DNA of 64,000 nucleotides from Gavia stellata (taxonomy: Eukaryota > Chordata > Aves > Gaviiformes > Gaviidae), in the NCBI RefSeq assembly GCF_030936135.1, contig NC_082598.1, positions 29,444,687 to 29,508,686 on the forward strand, read 5' to 3'. Under the pieces are notes generated by a model, which had not been told where the DNA came from, did no database searches, and was given only the letters and a program-made list of their open reading frames with translations. A program made the position numbers and the translations under genes. Positions 34,561-46,900 of this stretch are shown piece after piece; the stretch's first letter is position 1, and the number at the start of each line of letters is the position of its first letter.

Positions 34561-37500
34561 CTAAAATCAAATTATAAATAATAAAAAATGTTACGACTTC
34601 AACTGTGTTGTGTTTAATGTCAATGCTAATCTACTTCAAAAAATATTTTGGGTGCAAGTTCCAGATGGTACATAACTTCTCTTACTTTTCAATAAGCAAT
34701 TTCTTATTTCCAAATATTCAACTTAGTGCTATATGGTTCAGCTTGAGCTAAACTATACAGCTTTGAAAATTAAACATTTCTTGCTATGATTCTTTCCCTC
34801 CACTTTTCCACTATGGTGAACATCTGAAAAAAACCCAAAAGCCCAAAAAACTACACAGGCTATAGGAAGGGTGGTTAATGAGGGAAAGAATTTGAATATG
34901 GGAATTTCAATTCCATATTGAGTGTATCTACTCAATAGCTCTGGATGAAGGATAAGATTTTAACAGAAACAGTTGCGGCTGAAGTTAATTGGATGTCTTG
35001 CTTGCTCAACAGTCTTGAAAAGCAAGCAAATACTTGAATCTCCTTAAATACAAAATACAGATTTAGGTGCTCATTTTTCAGAACCCCTGATTCTCGGCTG
35101 CATCGCATGTTTATTTCGTCTGGTTGAGTCAGCTGCAGGCAGAACAGCTTGTATCTAGCTTACCTCATGCCTAGCTTACCTCAGGCTTTATGTATTTGAG
35201 TAATACATCAGAGTTTCTCCTATTTTTACAGGTCACAGACTGCAGTCTTTCAGAGATTTAACCCGATGTCTTTTTCGCTATTGCACCTCATCAAGATACT
35301 CAGATAATAAGAGTAGTAGTATTCTGAATATTTTAAAACACGTGACAAAAATACATGAAAAGGAATAATTAATCATTGAGTATACTTACCAGTTCTTGTC
35401 CGTACGAACATGTCAGCAACATAGATGGCATCAGAAACATAATCAATAATAAACCATACCACTAGGTAATCGTGCTGAAGCTCATCAAAACAGGCTCTGA
35501 ATAGGAAAAGACAAAAGTAAATTGCCATTAAATGAAAATTAAATACTTGCATGAAATCAGTGATGAATAAATTTTATCTATTTAGGGATCTTACAATTTG
35601 CCAGAAGTTTTATATAGTCATTAAAGGAGTACATCACCTAGCAATAATCATGGTCCAGTTGTACATGACAGGCATTGTGATGCAAAACAACCAGTTGTAA
35701 TATGTATTTCCTGCTGGATCAATAATGAAAATATCTTTCTTCTTCCTAAGTGATAGGCAGGAAAAAAAAGGAGATTTAATGAGACACTTAAAATACACAT
35801 AATAATTTTTGAGGAATGAAGCATTCCAGAAATTGTTATTGAAAAATAAATGGTCTTTATTAAAGGTAAGCTTCCTTGCTTGAATGCATGGAGAACATGA
35901 AGCTGTTTGTTAGGTGCGACTTGGGATGCAAACTTTAGAATCTAAATTTTGCTGAGAAAAATCAGCTTGGCAGTCTCACTTCAGTTTGTAGTGGCACATG
36001 TAATTTCAACCTTTTTAAATTAATTTGTTTCCTACCCAATTAACTGTCCCGTCTGATAATTGATTTGATCATCTTTCAAAAAATAAAATGATTATGTGAC
36101 TTCTAATGTTTAAATAAGTGAGGTAAATCATGTCTTTCTCACTGGCAAAAGTCTAGCTCTGAGAAAGATGAAATACTGACATAGTTTACATAAAGAAACC
36201 AAAGAATGTGAAATCATGCAACACAAGTTCCTACTGCACTATTTTAAGTTTCTCTTCCTTGCCCAGCAAATTATGAATTTACCAAGCAAAAGGCAAAGCA
36301 AGAACTTCTAGATTATAGAAGAGTTTACTTTCTCGTAGGTGCCCTTATGTGCAGAAGAGATTGCTTTACACTGGCTACATCTTTTGCTGCAGGGTGTTGT
36401 CCAAAAAATAGTGACTAACTAGAATCCAAAGGAGATTTTTCTTGATTAATTTTTTCAGATCAATTCCATGCATGCATATTTCGGTTGTCCACATATGAAG
36501 TTAAATCAGAACAACTCTACTCTAAGGAGAACAACAGCAGTCTGTACACTCATTCACTAGAGTATAAGCATGTTGTTTACAGAATGTCCATGAATGGATT
36601 CAGTTTTACATCAAAAGCAGTTTTATTGGACTAACATAGACAGGACCTAACTGAAAAATACTTACTCTTCTTTATTTTCTTTCTTCTTGGACTTATCTTT
36701 ATTTTTGTTCTTCTCCTTTTTTTCCTTGTTCTTTTGTGTTTCTCCATCCTTTTTTTTTTCTGACTTGCTAAGAAATAGATTTACATTTTCAGTTGTTACA
36801 GACTAAGTTAAAAAATACTTGGAAATAAATTAATGTCTTTGAAATAGTAGTATTATTACTCTTTGTCTTACCTCTTCTTTTCTTTTTTCTTTTTCTTCTC
36901 CTCTCTAAGGAAAAGAAAAATATGATAGGCTCATATAGGGATGCACATAGCCATTGCTTCCACATTTATTTATTATCATAATCTGAATTCAGTAAGGATA
37001 ACATTATACTTAGGTGTTTGGCCTTCAAAAACTGGTTTGCTTATTGTATTCACATAGAACTACTTTTATTTTAAATTAATAACTTTGGTATTGAGAATTA
37101 TCATCATAATTGATGCGCATGAAGTTCAAATGTACGTGCAGTCTCTTTTGGGATTACTCGAACAACATAACTGTTTATAAAGAAATTATTGGATATATAT
37201 AATTCTTTTTCATTGCTGCTTAAACAACCAATATTGCAGTACTCTCATTTTATGAAATGGCAAAGATACTTACTCGTCTTTATTACTATTGTTGTTAATA
37301 TTGTAGCGTGCAAATGCACCAGGTAGATACCGTTGCCTAGGGAGCAGCAAAACAACACAGTTACATGATATCTGCTGAAATACAAAAAAACGTTTAATCT
37401 AAATTGTCACAGACTGTTTCTCACCATTTTAATCATGGGCTAAGTTATGTAAGGAAATTGAAAGAGGACGGATTCTAATATCCTAAATATCTATAATAAG

Positions 37501-37751
37501 CAATATATCACAATCTTTAAAACTTTACTTATTAATAGAGGGTGAAGAAAATTAGATGATGGCAAGTATCTGTGTTTGGTTAATCCCATCCAAATTATCA
37601 AAGAAAAAAACCCAAACAGATGCAAAATGGTAAATTTGACATACCTGTTTTCCCCTTTGTCCATCGGTCCAGGGTCCTCACTGGTGTCTTGTACTACCAC
37701 ACTGGGAACAATTGTATGGGAGTGATGGGTCTCAATCACTCCTACCTTCAT
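33143..37751 (-). CDS. CNGA1: CNGA1, rod cyclic-nucleotide-gated channel alpha-1
   Basis: Seven coding exons join into a 645-residue open frame. The protein is the cGMP-gated cation channel subunit of rod outer segments; it opens in the dark and closes when cGMP falls in phototransduction. Elements seen: Lys/Glu-rich cytoplasmic linker (about 57-105), S1 (about 118-137), S2 (148-169), S3 (199-215), S4 with spaced Arg (224-239), S5 (253-273), pore filter TTIGETPPP (313-321) with the key Glu317, S6 (328-352), C-linker, cyclic-nucleotide-binding domain (about 437-555) with FGEIS and NRRTA (Arg513/Thr514 equivalent to the cGMP phosphate and selectivity contacts), and a C-terminal leucine-zipper coiled coil (about 572-620). 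All functional residues are present. CNGA3, the cone paralogue, is less likely given sequence and the NFXL1-NIPAL1 neighbourhood. Confidence 0.97.
35390..35496 (-). CDS. CNGA1: CNGA1 coding exon 6 (S2)
   Basis: The exon is 107 nt coding [20 protein letters not shown] and [15 protein letters not shown]. Acceptor is ctattcag, donor is ACTG|gtaagt. Confidence 0.95.
35638..35745 (-). CDS. CNGA1: CNGA1 coding exon 5 (S1)
   Basis: The exon is 108 nt coding [20 protein letters not shown] and [15 protein letters not shown], the first membrane segment. Acceptor is tcacttag, donor is CTAG|gtgatg. Confidence 0.95.
36666..36767 (-). CDS. CNGA1: CNGA1 coding exon 4 (Lys/Glu-rich linker)
   Basis: The exon is 102 nt coding [20 protein letters not shown] and [12 protein letters not shown]. 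Acceptor is tttcttag, donor is AGA|gtaagt. It is also a multiple of three. Such charged low-complexity linkers are typical of the CNGA1 N-terminus and vary in length between species. Confidence 0.93.
36872..36904 (-). CDS. CNGA1: CNGA1 coding exon 3 (33-nt all-purine exon)
   Basis: The exon is 33 nt and consists only of A and G on the coding strand, giving [10 protein letters not shown] and part of a Ser codon. It has a good acceptor (ttccttag) and donor (GAG|gtaaga), and its length is a multiple of three, so skipping keeps the frame. Confidence 0.88.
37274..37336 (-). CDS. CNGA1: CNGA1 coding exon 2
   Basis: The exon is 63 nt coding [20 protein letters not shown]. Acceptor is tccctag, donor is CGA|gtaagt. 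The YLPGA motif is conserved in CNGA1 N-termini. Confidence 0.93.
37645..37751 (-). CDS. CNGA1: CNGA1 coding exon 1 (start codon)
   Basis: The start is [16 protein letters not shown], read from 37751 leftward, with ACC before ATG. The exon continues with [19 protein letters not shown] and ends AG|gtatgt. A probable acceptor (taaatcag) at 37,788-37,789 makes this the second or later exon of the transcript, with 36 nt of 5' UTR. The longer open frame running further upstream crosses that acceptor and is not used. Confidence 0.9.
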
Positions 37752-37787
37752 GGTCAAGTTTGTCTTTCCTTGGGTTATTGAAGAAGA

Positions 37788-40700
37788 CTGATTTAAAAAA
37801 GAATCAAGTAATTTCACAACTAGCAGAAGTAACAAGCAATTTTTGTTTTTCTAAAGATGAATCCTTTATATCCTTGCTTCCCCCCAAACCAACAAAAGTG
37901 TTTCCAGTTTCCTCTCTCCCATGACATTCCCACCAGACAAGAAAGGGTGCTGTGGGTGCTTCAGTGTGCTGAATGACCAGGCAACTGCCGCTAAAGAGAA
38001 TGTTGAACGCATCTTTCTCTTAGAGGAAGCATTAATTTAGGTCTTTCTCCTGAGCCTAATCACATACTTTGAAAATATTTAGACAATTGTGTTTGAAATG
38101 TCTACTGCTGTTTCATTTGATTTTGAACCGAAGGCTCATAATTTACTGTATCAGGATGGATAAGTAGATTCATGCACAGGTGACATCCTGAAAACTAGAC
38201 TAGGAAGCATCCATTGGTTGTATGTCCAAAGAAATTTCAGTATGTCTGACATCTGGGAGTTATACTCTGTTGAGAGCAAACAGTAGGTTCTGTAACTGGG
38301 AACTTAAAGACTGATGTTGTACTGAGTATATGAGTATATACCAAGTACTCCTTACTCATAGAGCAAGTTGGACATAAATACCTACATGGAAATGGTAGTG
38401 GCTGTTCATGTCTGTTTTGTTCATCTCAATATTAAAAAAACTGAAAATGTTGTAGTGTACGTAACTTCTGCTCTCCCTTCTCACCACTATTCTTACAATT
38501 TCTGAGTTATATCTTGTCATCAATGAGACTGCCAACTCTTTGGGCATGAATTGTGTCTACAAGTGTGATCTGCTCTTGGCAGGGCCATTTAGATAAGATT
38601 ATAAACCAGATGCTATCCACTGCAGTGACAATAGCCCTGTGCATGTGAAAACAGAGTAGAGAGATGTCTGGAAGCCACAAACTGACAAATGAGTGGCTGT
38701 ACCACTAAGTGAAGTCAAATGCCATAGAATGAATCAGACTTAAAGAAAGTACTTCCATTCTGTAGTCAACCACACTGCAAAAGAGAAGCAGGATGATACA
38801 GCTGCCACACTACTCCCAGACTTATGTGACTTTCCTTATTAGTCGATGAAACTAGGACTATTCCTACACACGAAATAGGAGAGAAAACCGATGTTTCTAG
38901 TAGTCATCAGACATGAGTGACACATGGTGCAAAAAATAATACAGCAATATACAACATTCTACAAAACAGAAGGATAAAGATTGAAGATTAAGATGTGTTC
39001 TTCCACAAATAGTCCTAAATGTAGTCCAGCATTGCTGGTCCATCTTTAAATGCTTAAGAGCAAGTATCAGATCTAAGATGTCACATAAAGAGATTCTAAG
39101 TTTCTAAGACATGGTAAACATTAGGTTAGATTCACTAGGAGCCTAAAAGCTGTAACAGGATTTCCACTGACTTACTCCAAGGATAAATTGTGTTTGAAAG
39201 TGTGGAGATTGTAAGTACGACAGGTTGAATTAAGCAAGCTTTATGTCTGCTTACAGGTGCTCTGAAAGCTGTGCTAATGCCGGCACACAAAATTCCATCC
39301 TGATTTAACCTATATCCTCCACAGAGCCACACTGGAGTCCACACAGCTCACAAATAATGGTGCAAAATAAAGCTGTGTCCAACCATTTCCAATCACTCAG
39401 CACCAGACAAATGCAAATGTATTAATCTCAAGGGAAATCATTCCTCCAACAGAGTGGGCTCTAAACCAGTCAGTTCACATTAGGACTCCTAGTACCAGCA
39501 TTTCTACATAGGCACTGATTTTTCATGTTTATCTTTGCTCTTTGAGTCTTCTTTAGTTTCAAGAGCAAAACCCCCCATCTTTGACTTTGTGCTATCTGGA
39601 CATACTGATTTGCAGATGTACTAAAAGTTAAAGATGATGAGAAGTGTGGTAAAATAGGACATGTACAAAAATCCACACCCCTCCAGAGTATGTAGCCTAG
39701 AGGTTGGGGAAAAATCTGTATCTGCTACCATGCTCTGTTCTTCAGGTAAAGAGGATTTTCTGTGCATTTTTGTAAATAAACAGATTTCTCTGGCTCTGTT
39801 AATGTCTGTTGTAAGTGGAAGCACTGTGGGGTGCTTTGTGTTCTGCCGAAGGAGACGTGGCAGCCATGCGTAGAACTTGCTGGGAAAGAGGAGCTGCCAT
39901 TTGGGGCAGGACTAGAGATTTCATCTTACTGCAGCATTGGATGCATTAAGTGGGCATAGAAATTGGATGTATTTACTACCCTGTAGTCTCAAAATACTAA
40001 ATCTGAATGTTGGGTGACTACTGCACCAGGTTGTTTCCCTTGTCGGTCAGTCAGGATATGTAGCACAAGAATATCTTCAAATCCCATTAGTCTTAAAGCA
40101 AATTGTGGGGAGTTTTGAAATGCTTGAGTCTAACACACAGAAATGCTAATGCAGCACGTGCGCAGTGCAAGTTGAACAGACACAGTAATTGTTCCTGTTT
40201 TGGGGACCATGGTTACAACATTTCTGTGACAAAAGCCCGACACTGGGAACAGTAGAAAATGTCTCATTAAACTCAGTGGTCCCAGAACTCACCTTAATGC
40301 GTTTTTTTGTTGTATTATAGAGGGTTTTCAAACAATATTTCAGATGCTTTTTACTAAATTGTATCACTACCATGCTTCCTATTCTGTAGTCACACATATT
40401 TTTCTTAAACTGATACATTATCACAAATTGTTACAGTGCTTTTATTTTAATAGTCCAATATTCATTTTCACATTATCATATTTAGGTAGTAACTTTGAAA
40501 GGTAATACAGATAAATTCTTGCTTTAGAGGTATTCTAGATTTTTACCATATTGTTTTTACTGTATCATCACAAATAGTTTGCTTTTACTATCTTGGATTT
40601 TTAAATGTGACTACTATGATAAACGACTAAGTTTTCAAACATTATGGCCTAAAAACTAATTCTATTAATTACTATACATCAAAATGTTTAGTAAGGTTGC

Positions 40701-43700
40701 AAGAAAATGAAGGCAGTATTATCCTTTTACAGGATTGTAGTGAATGGAAGATCAGCTTCCATCTCTTCTGCTCTTTTATTTTGCCTATTTCTCACTTTCT
40801 TACTGGCCCACCACATTCGCTTCTCTAGTCATCATTTTCAGAGAGAAAATGCTTCAAGTAAGGATATCCCAGAACAGAATTTGGTGTCATATAAAGATCT
40901 ACCTTTTTTCTTTACAAAAAGCAGCAAAAAATCTTCATTAATATTAAAATCTGCAAAATCTCTCTTTTCTAACATGCAGAGTCCTTAGCAGCTCTGCAAT
41001 AAGCAGTTTCATCAATGTGCATGCTTACCTTGGCAATGTAATCTGCTGCTTCTAATAGCGATTTCAGTCCTTTAAATCAGCCACGTTTCCTTAGTACGTA
41101 AGCAGAGCCACCATGAAAAGCTATATATAATCAACATTTCATACATAAATCCCTTATTGATCGATTTCTCAACCAGTCAGTCCCATGTGCAGTTCTCTGA
41201 ATTACTCCCAGGGAAGGACATGGATATTAGAGGAGGATTTCCTTCACCTAGTGATGGATTTTGAGATTTAGAGAGAGATGAAAGTGACAGTGGCAGTCAC
41301 TATTATCCCTCACCTGAGCAGAAGCTTACTAGCCCTATCAACATGCACAAGAAGAGACAAATATTGGAGCATACTCTGTCTGGAAACTAAAAAAAATATT
41401 ATTGTAAATGACTATATATTCGGTATTGGCTGCTGGCCCATTTTCTTAACATTGCAGATGCTTTTTTACTGTAGTAACAGGTCTTTACTAGAATAGATAA
41501 AACACTATAAATGGAAATTTCCTGTTTATTTTAATGGGTTTATCATATTGCTGAATAATAGGGAATACCATTTTAAACTACTGAAAGTTCTTAACTAATC
41601 TAACATAACTTTTACATTCCTATTTTGATGCTTAAAAAAGCCCACAAATTGTGAACATGTATTTAGTGGAACATGCCATGATGATGACGTTTTAAGACAC
41701 TGAACTAATCTTCAGGTTTGGTATGGATTATGACTTTGCAAAATGGTTTGTAAAGTAGCTGCAGTCCTCCTCCATAAGAAATGTGCAATGGTTCACCTGC
41801 AGAGGCCACACAATCACAAAAGCTCCCAAGAGGATCCTAGTGTACTTTGAAAGAGAAGAGGTTGAGGTGTTTGCATACCTCAGCTTTCTCATTTCACTGC
41901 TGGATGCCATGAGAATGAGGAAAATTAAGTTTTCAGGAGCTGGAGTGATTGTTTTTTTAATCTGGCATGTTTTACATGGCCCATTTTGGAAAAAAAAAAA
42001 GGCATTGCTGAGCATGAAGCCCAGCGCAGAAAATCTTTTTAGCAGCAAAAAGAGTGAATGTTCAAACTTGAAATGGGATCTTCCCCACAACTGAGACATA
42101 GCTAAAGTTACTGAATTGCTTTTTAACTTTGCTTCACAACAAGCAGAATCCAGGAAAGCAGTCCAGCCCCTGGGACCCCAGGATTAAGATACATTTGTTT
42201 CCTTAACCAAGAGCAGGAGGAAGCAATGCCACTGGCATTCATATGAACCAACTTAAATCTTGCAGCCTGGCTGGTGGAGTGGTCATTCCTAAGTGGATTG
42301 ACACATTGTAGATTTAATCACAAACCTAAAATGACGTTCAGTATCACAGGTCAGCCTCCTGACCAGAAAAAAAAATTAGACACATGTGGTGCTACGACTT
42401 TCCAACCCTGAAGGCAGTCAGTCCATTTTCTAGGAAAGAGAATAAGCATTTGAAATTTAAAGAATAAAAAATCTTTTCAATAAAACAGTAATGGGCAACA
42501 AGGAAATGCATAACATTATGCCCAGTGGAAGCCAGGTATACAAATCTACAGTAAGGTATCCAACATAACAAATGGACGAAGTGAATAATCTAAGTTCTGG
42601 GATATGTTTCATTGTTGTCTTCAAAGGGCTGAAATACAACACCTATCCTAAAATAATAGATATGAAAGGAACCTCAGAAGGTCACTGCATCCAGCTAGTA
42701 TTGAATCAGCACCAGTTTTACCTCTGTCATTCTTATGGGTTTTTGCCTGGTTTGCAGTTTGAAATATCTCAATGTTCAATGCTGAGCAGTGATTTTGTGA
42801 ATATGTGGTGACACTGAGTGACTGGGACCTATGCCTTGTTGTGTGTCACACGTACACCAAACTAATTGTGAACTCCTGCGTTTGGTGCATACCTTTGTCC
42901 AAAAGTTTTAGATGACCAACCAAGCCAGGCAAGTCTATGCTGTGTCTCTCAAGTCGTTATGAATTACAAAGGAGATACACCTTTTTATTCTGGTGGAGAA
43001 CAGTCAGTTTTCTTTTAAAAAAAGCAGTCCTGTAAAGAAACTCTGACATATTTTTTCTTATCTCTCTTACCATGGAGTTCTTCAAAGAAGTTCTCAAACA
43101 GAGGAAGGTGAGTCCTACTGGGCCAGACCAGTTCTTTGTCTGACAGTGGCCAGGACCTTACTTACCTGCAAAGAGGTTTGCAGGACAAGTTCTGGGTGAG
43201 CTCAACGCAGTGATCTCAATTCTGCCCTCCTTTAAAAGCCAATTACATAGTTGTCATTGACTTCACTGACAATTACATCAGTTCAGTGTCAATATTTTTT
43301 CACAGATATTTTCCCTGTCATTTCGTATATTCCAGTGAAGTAACCTTGACTGATGGGAGAATGACCGCACTAATGGATTATTGTTTTAGTAGGCCAGCTT
43401 TAATCTATTTTTGTATCTCGCCTTGTCATCATCTGTAATTCTCCTCAATCCTATTAAAGCTACCTCTAGTTTCAGACACCCATAACCAAAACACTAGAAA
43501 CATTATACATATGTATTTATTTATAAATAAGCAGGCACAACATTGCCTTTCAGCTTACTGTGTGGTAGCTGTGTACACAGATGGGTGTTTGGATTGGGAC
43601 CACAGTTTTGGCAGGCTTATTTTCTGCAAATATTGTTCTGGCTTTTCTAGTGCTGATGCGATTTCAGCAATGAATGTCATGTTGGAAGTGCTGCAGCTGA

Positions 43701-46250
43701 GAAGGCTCCAGGGCTTCTGCCTTGTTTAATACTCTTTTGTGTGGACTGGTGTTACAGGGAATTCAGTGTCATGAAGCACATTTGGCCCAAAAGAGGCTTG
43801 GTGACTGGAAAATCATCAGCGCAGACAGTGTCTCCACCAGTAGGTGGTACTGTATTTTTGCTTTAACGTTAAATGGGGGCTTGATGGAGAGGGAAGAAGT
43901 AGAAGCAATTTAAGATGCGTGTTAGATTCCCATGTGCAGATGAGGCTAGAATCAGAAAGCACTGGACAGACTGCAAGCCTTCTGTGGACATGAGTGCTAT
44001 CAGGCACACAGTACCTTCTAGCACCACACCGTGTGCTAGAAGACTATGTCAAAGCCTTTTACTAGCGTCTTCCAGGTCCAGACCCTGGTTTTTGCATGAC
44101 TACTCTGAGCAGGGATTAGCACCTCTGAAATGTCCACAGACATGACAAGTGCTGTGTCTGGCCATGCCCAGCAGTTATTTGTGTGCCCTGAGCTGAACCT
44201 GCAGTGAGGCTATCCTTGTGCTACCCAGGTTGGGGTGGCTTGAGATGTCTCTTCTCCTCCCAACCTGGAACCTGCAAGGAACAGAGGGACTGGCCCACCA
44301 GAAAACTCTGTGGGAAAAACTAGAACTTCATTCAATAATATCACTGGGATAAAGAGTAAGTGTGGTGACCCTGCAGGACTGCCAGTAGCTCTGAACAGTC
44401 AGTTAGGATTTCTGTTTAGCAGAATTTTATTTCAAGCTAAAACAACATAGGAAATCTGGGTTGGTTGCACAGAAGAATGATGCTAAAATGTTTACACATA
44501 CAAAGCTGATTCAACTGAGATTAATTCTACTTAACAGAAAATCATCAATATATGATAGTCACTGATAAGAGTGGTAGAAAACGCACTGTAGTTAAAATAG
44601 ATTTGATATATCTAGCCTTGCTTGTCTTTCATTCATTGTAATAAAGTAGGAGTTAAGGTGGCACTATCTGGGCATTCTTAAGGCAACATGTATAGGATTC
44701 ATCTCTTCATAGCAAGTACAGCAAGCTAATCATACTGAACTGCAATCTAGAGGCACCATTTTTTGTCTCAGTTTAAGTTAATTCCCCCACATGTTGCTCC
44801 TGCAGATCTAGACTAAATCACCAGCATTTGGGGCAGATGGAGTTCCCATGGTCAGAGCTCCACTCTCAAAATGAGCTCAGTAATTTTTGTGTGGGTACAT
44901 GCCATACAGGTAATAAACTTGTTTGTAGCCGCCGTATTGAACAGAGCTCACGTTTGGACACTGTCGGGTAGCAGCGACTGCAGGCAGAGAAGAGTTATGC
45001 AGAACAGGGAAGCTGAGCAATGATGACAGGACTTCAAAATGCCATAGGCAGCTTTCCTAAATAATATTAGAAAAAAAGATAGATCTTGCTTCACGTCTGC
45101 ACCTGGACTAGCTGCACAGTGAACAGTTTTTCTCACTGTGGTGAAACCAGTTGGCGTTATCTTCAGTATTTACAATAATATAATTAAATACTGCATAATA
45201 ATACACATAAGGAACTCGATGTAGATGTGTATGAGCAAAAAAATCCTCAACAAAATTAAAGAATTTATGACAAAGCCAAGAAGTCACACAAACTTTGTTT
45301 AATTAAGTCATTCATGGCTAACACAGAGGCAAGATGGGTTTTATTAATGCACAAAAATGTGGTTTCCAATTACTGTTTTATTTATAAATGTAAAAGTATA
45401 AAGTTGGCTAGATATTCAGTGCTTCCATTTTAATTGATAACCGACAAATAAAGTCAGTGCTTACTTAACAGTCAGTTTCAGCAAATCTTTCATTGCATAA
45501 GTAACAGAATTTTAATATAACTTCTCTCTTGCATTTTCCCTACATTTAATGGAAAAAATTAGTACAATAACCCAGGAAGGCATAGCAGGGTTTCATAACA
45601 TCCCTATTTCTCTTTGGGAGAAATGGGAACTGCCACAAAATTGCTTTGACTGTTAGTACATGCATATGGTTACTTCATACACAAAAAGGCTGACCTGTGC
45701 TTAGCCATAGCTGGCATAGCTCCACTGAAATAAGTGGAGCTGCGCTGATTTGCGTTAGCTGATGAACCAGGCATTGCTCTAAATCAGTCACAGGTGCTGT
45801 TTGAATGGTAAACTAGCATCTTTTTCCTCTTCATGTCAGATGATAAAATTGTATATCAAGACTTTATTTGCTTTCCCATTTGACCTTTACATGTCATCCA
45901 AAACAAAGAAAAATATATCAATGTTGATAAATTACTTTTATGTAGTTTCTTTCTTCCTGGCCAAAAGAACATTGTCTCAAAGTTCTTTGAAATTAGTTAA
46001 GTATGCAAAGTACTAATCATCAATGAAGTATACACACATGAAGTATACCCACTCCCTCCTGTAATTATATTAGAGATTGCATGTTCTTTATGTCTGTCCA
46101 TTGACTTGGATTGTTAGCTACAAGGTTTTTGTGCCTTTATATATTTTCTCAGAAAAAAAGAGTTTCATAATGTTTTCACAGTTCATTGCAGATTTAAAAA
46201 CATGAAGCATGAGCTACGTAAGATTTTCAACCAGGAAACAAGTAAGTGTA
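37788..46250. other. Upstream part of CNGA1 and spacer toward NIPAL1
   Basis: About 8.5 kb of A/T-rich sequence. CNGA1 5' untranslated exons and its photoreceptor promoter are expected here or just to the right, but no splice-supported exon could be identified from sequence alone. A 10-bp inverted repeat lies at 44,015-44,042 and a short ancient-repeat-like stretch at about 43,115-43,160. Open frames up to about 120 codons occur, but none resembles a known protein. Confidence 0.5.
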
Positions 46251-46900
46251 TAGAATCATTTAGGTTGGAAAAGACCCTTAAGATCATCCAGTCCAACTGT
46301 TAACCTGACACTACCAAGTCCACCACTAAACCATGTCCCTAAGTGCCACGTCTACACATCTTTTAAATACCTCCAGGGATGGTGACTAAACCATTTCCCT
46401 GGGCAGCCCATTCCAGTGCTTGACAACCCTTTTGGTGAAGATAATCCAGTATCCAATCTAAACCTCCTCTGGCTCAATTTGAGGCCATTTCCTCTCATCC
46501 TTTTACTTGTTACCTGGGAAAAGGGACTGACACCCACCTCTCTGCAACCCCCTTTCAGGTAATTGTAGAGAGCGATAAGGTCTCCCCTCAGCCTCCTCTT
46601 CTCCAGACTGAACAACCCCAGCTCCCTCAGCCGCTCCTCATCAGACTTGTGCTCCAGACCCCTCACCAGCTTCGTCGCCCTTCTCTGGACACATTCCAGC
46701 AGCTCAGTGTCCTTCTTGTAGTGAGGGGCCCAAAACTGAACACAGGATTCGAGGTGCGGCCTCACCAGAGCCGAGTACAGAGGCACAGTCACCTCCCTAC
46801 TCCTGCTGGCCACACTATTTCTGATACAGGCCAGGATGCTCTTGGCCTTCTTGGCCACCTGGGCACACTGCTGGCTCATATTCAGCCACCTATCGACCAG
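46251..46900 (-). mobile_element. CR1 LINE fragment, relatively young (sense on minus strand)
   Basis: About 650 bases of CR1 3' sequence. The minus strand keeps a nearly intact reading of the ORF2 C-terminal region, with [31 protein letters not shown] and [20 protein letters not shown]. The plus strand begins with TAGAATCATTTAGGTTGGAA, the reverse complement of the CR1 3' end. It is 5'-truncated and dead, but it is the best preserved CR1 in the window. Confidence 0.92.

Larger units (their letters stand above)
34561..37273. other. CNGA1 introns between coding exons 2 and 7
   Basis: Outside the exons listed, this interval is A/T-rich intron with no further exon or transposon seen. The largest pieces are 34,561-35,389 and 35,746-36,665. 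Confidence 0.5.

Noticed and set aside
34561-34570. Start of CNGA1 at the ATG just before exon 7
   Set aside because: The codons lie in the intron; the exon begins after the acceptor and joins in phase to the S2 exon.
37752-37835. Upstream extension of the CNGA1 start to an earlier ATG
   Set aside because: It crosses a good splice acceptor (taaatcag), and [10 protein letters not shown] fits the expected avian N-terminus.
40707-40988. 93-codon plus-strand open frame with a hydrophobic N-terminus
   Set aside because: No recognisable family, no promoter or splice context, and composition like neighbouring non-coding DNA.
41728-42099. Overlapping 123- and 103-codon open frames on opposite strands
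   Set aside because: Mirror-image chance frames with no similarity to known proteins.
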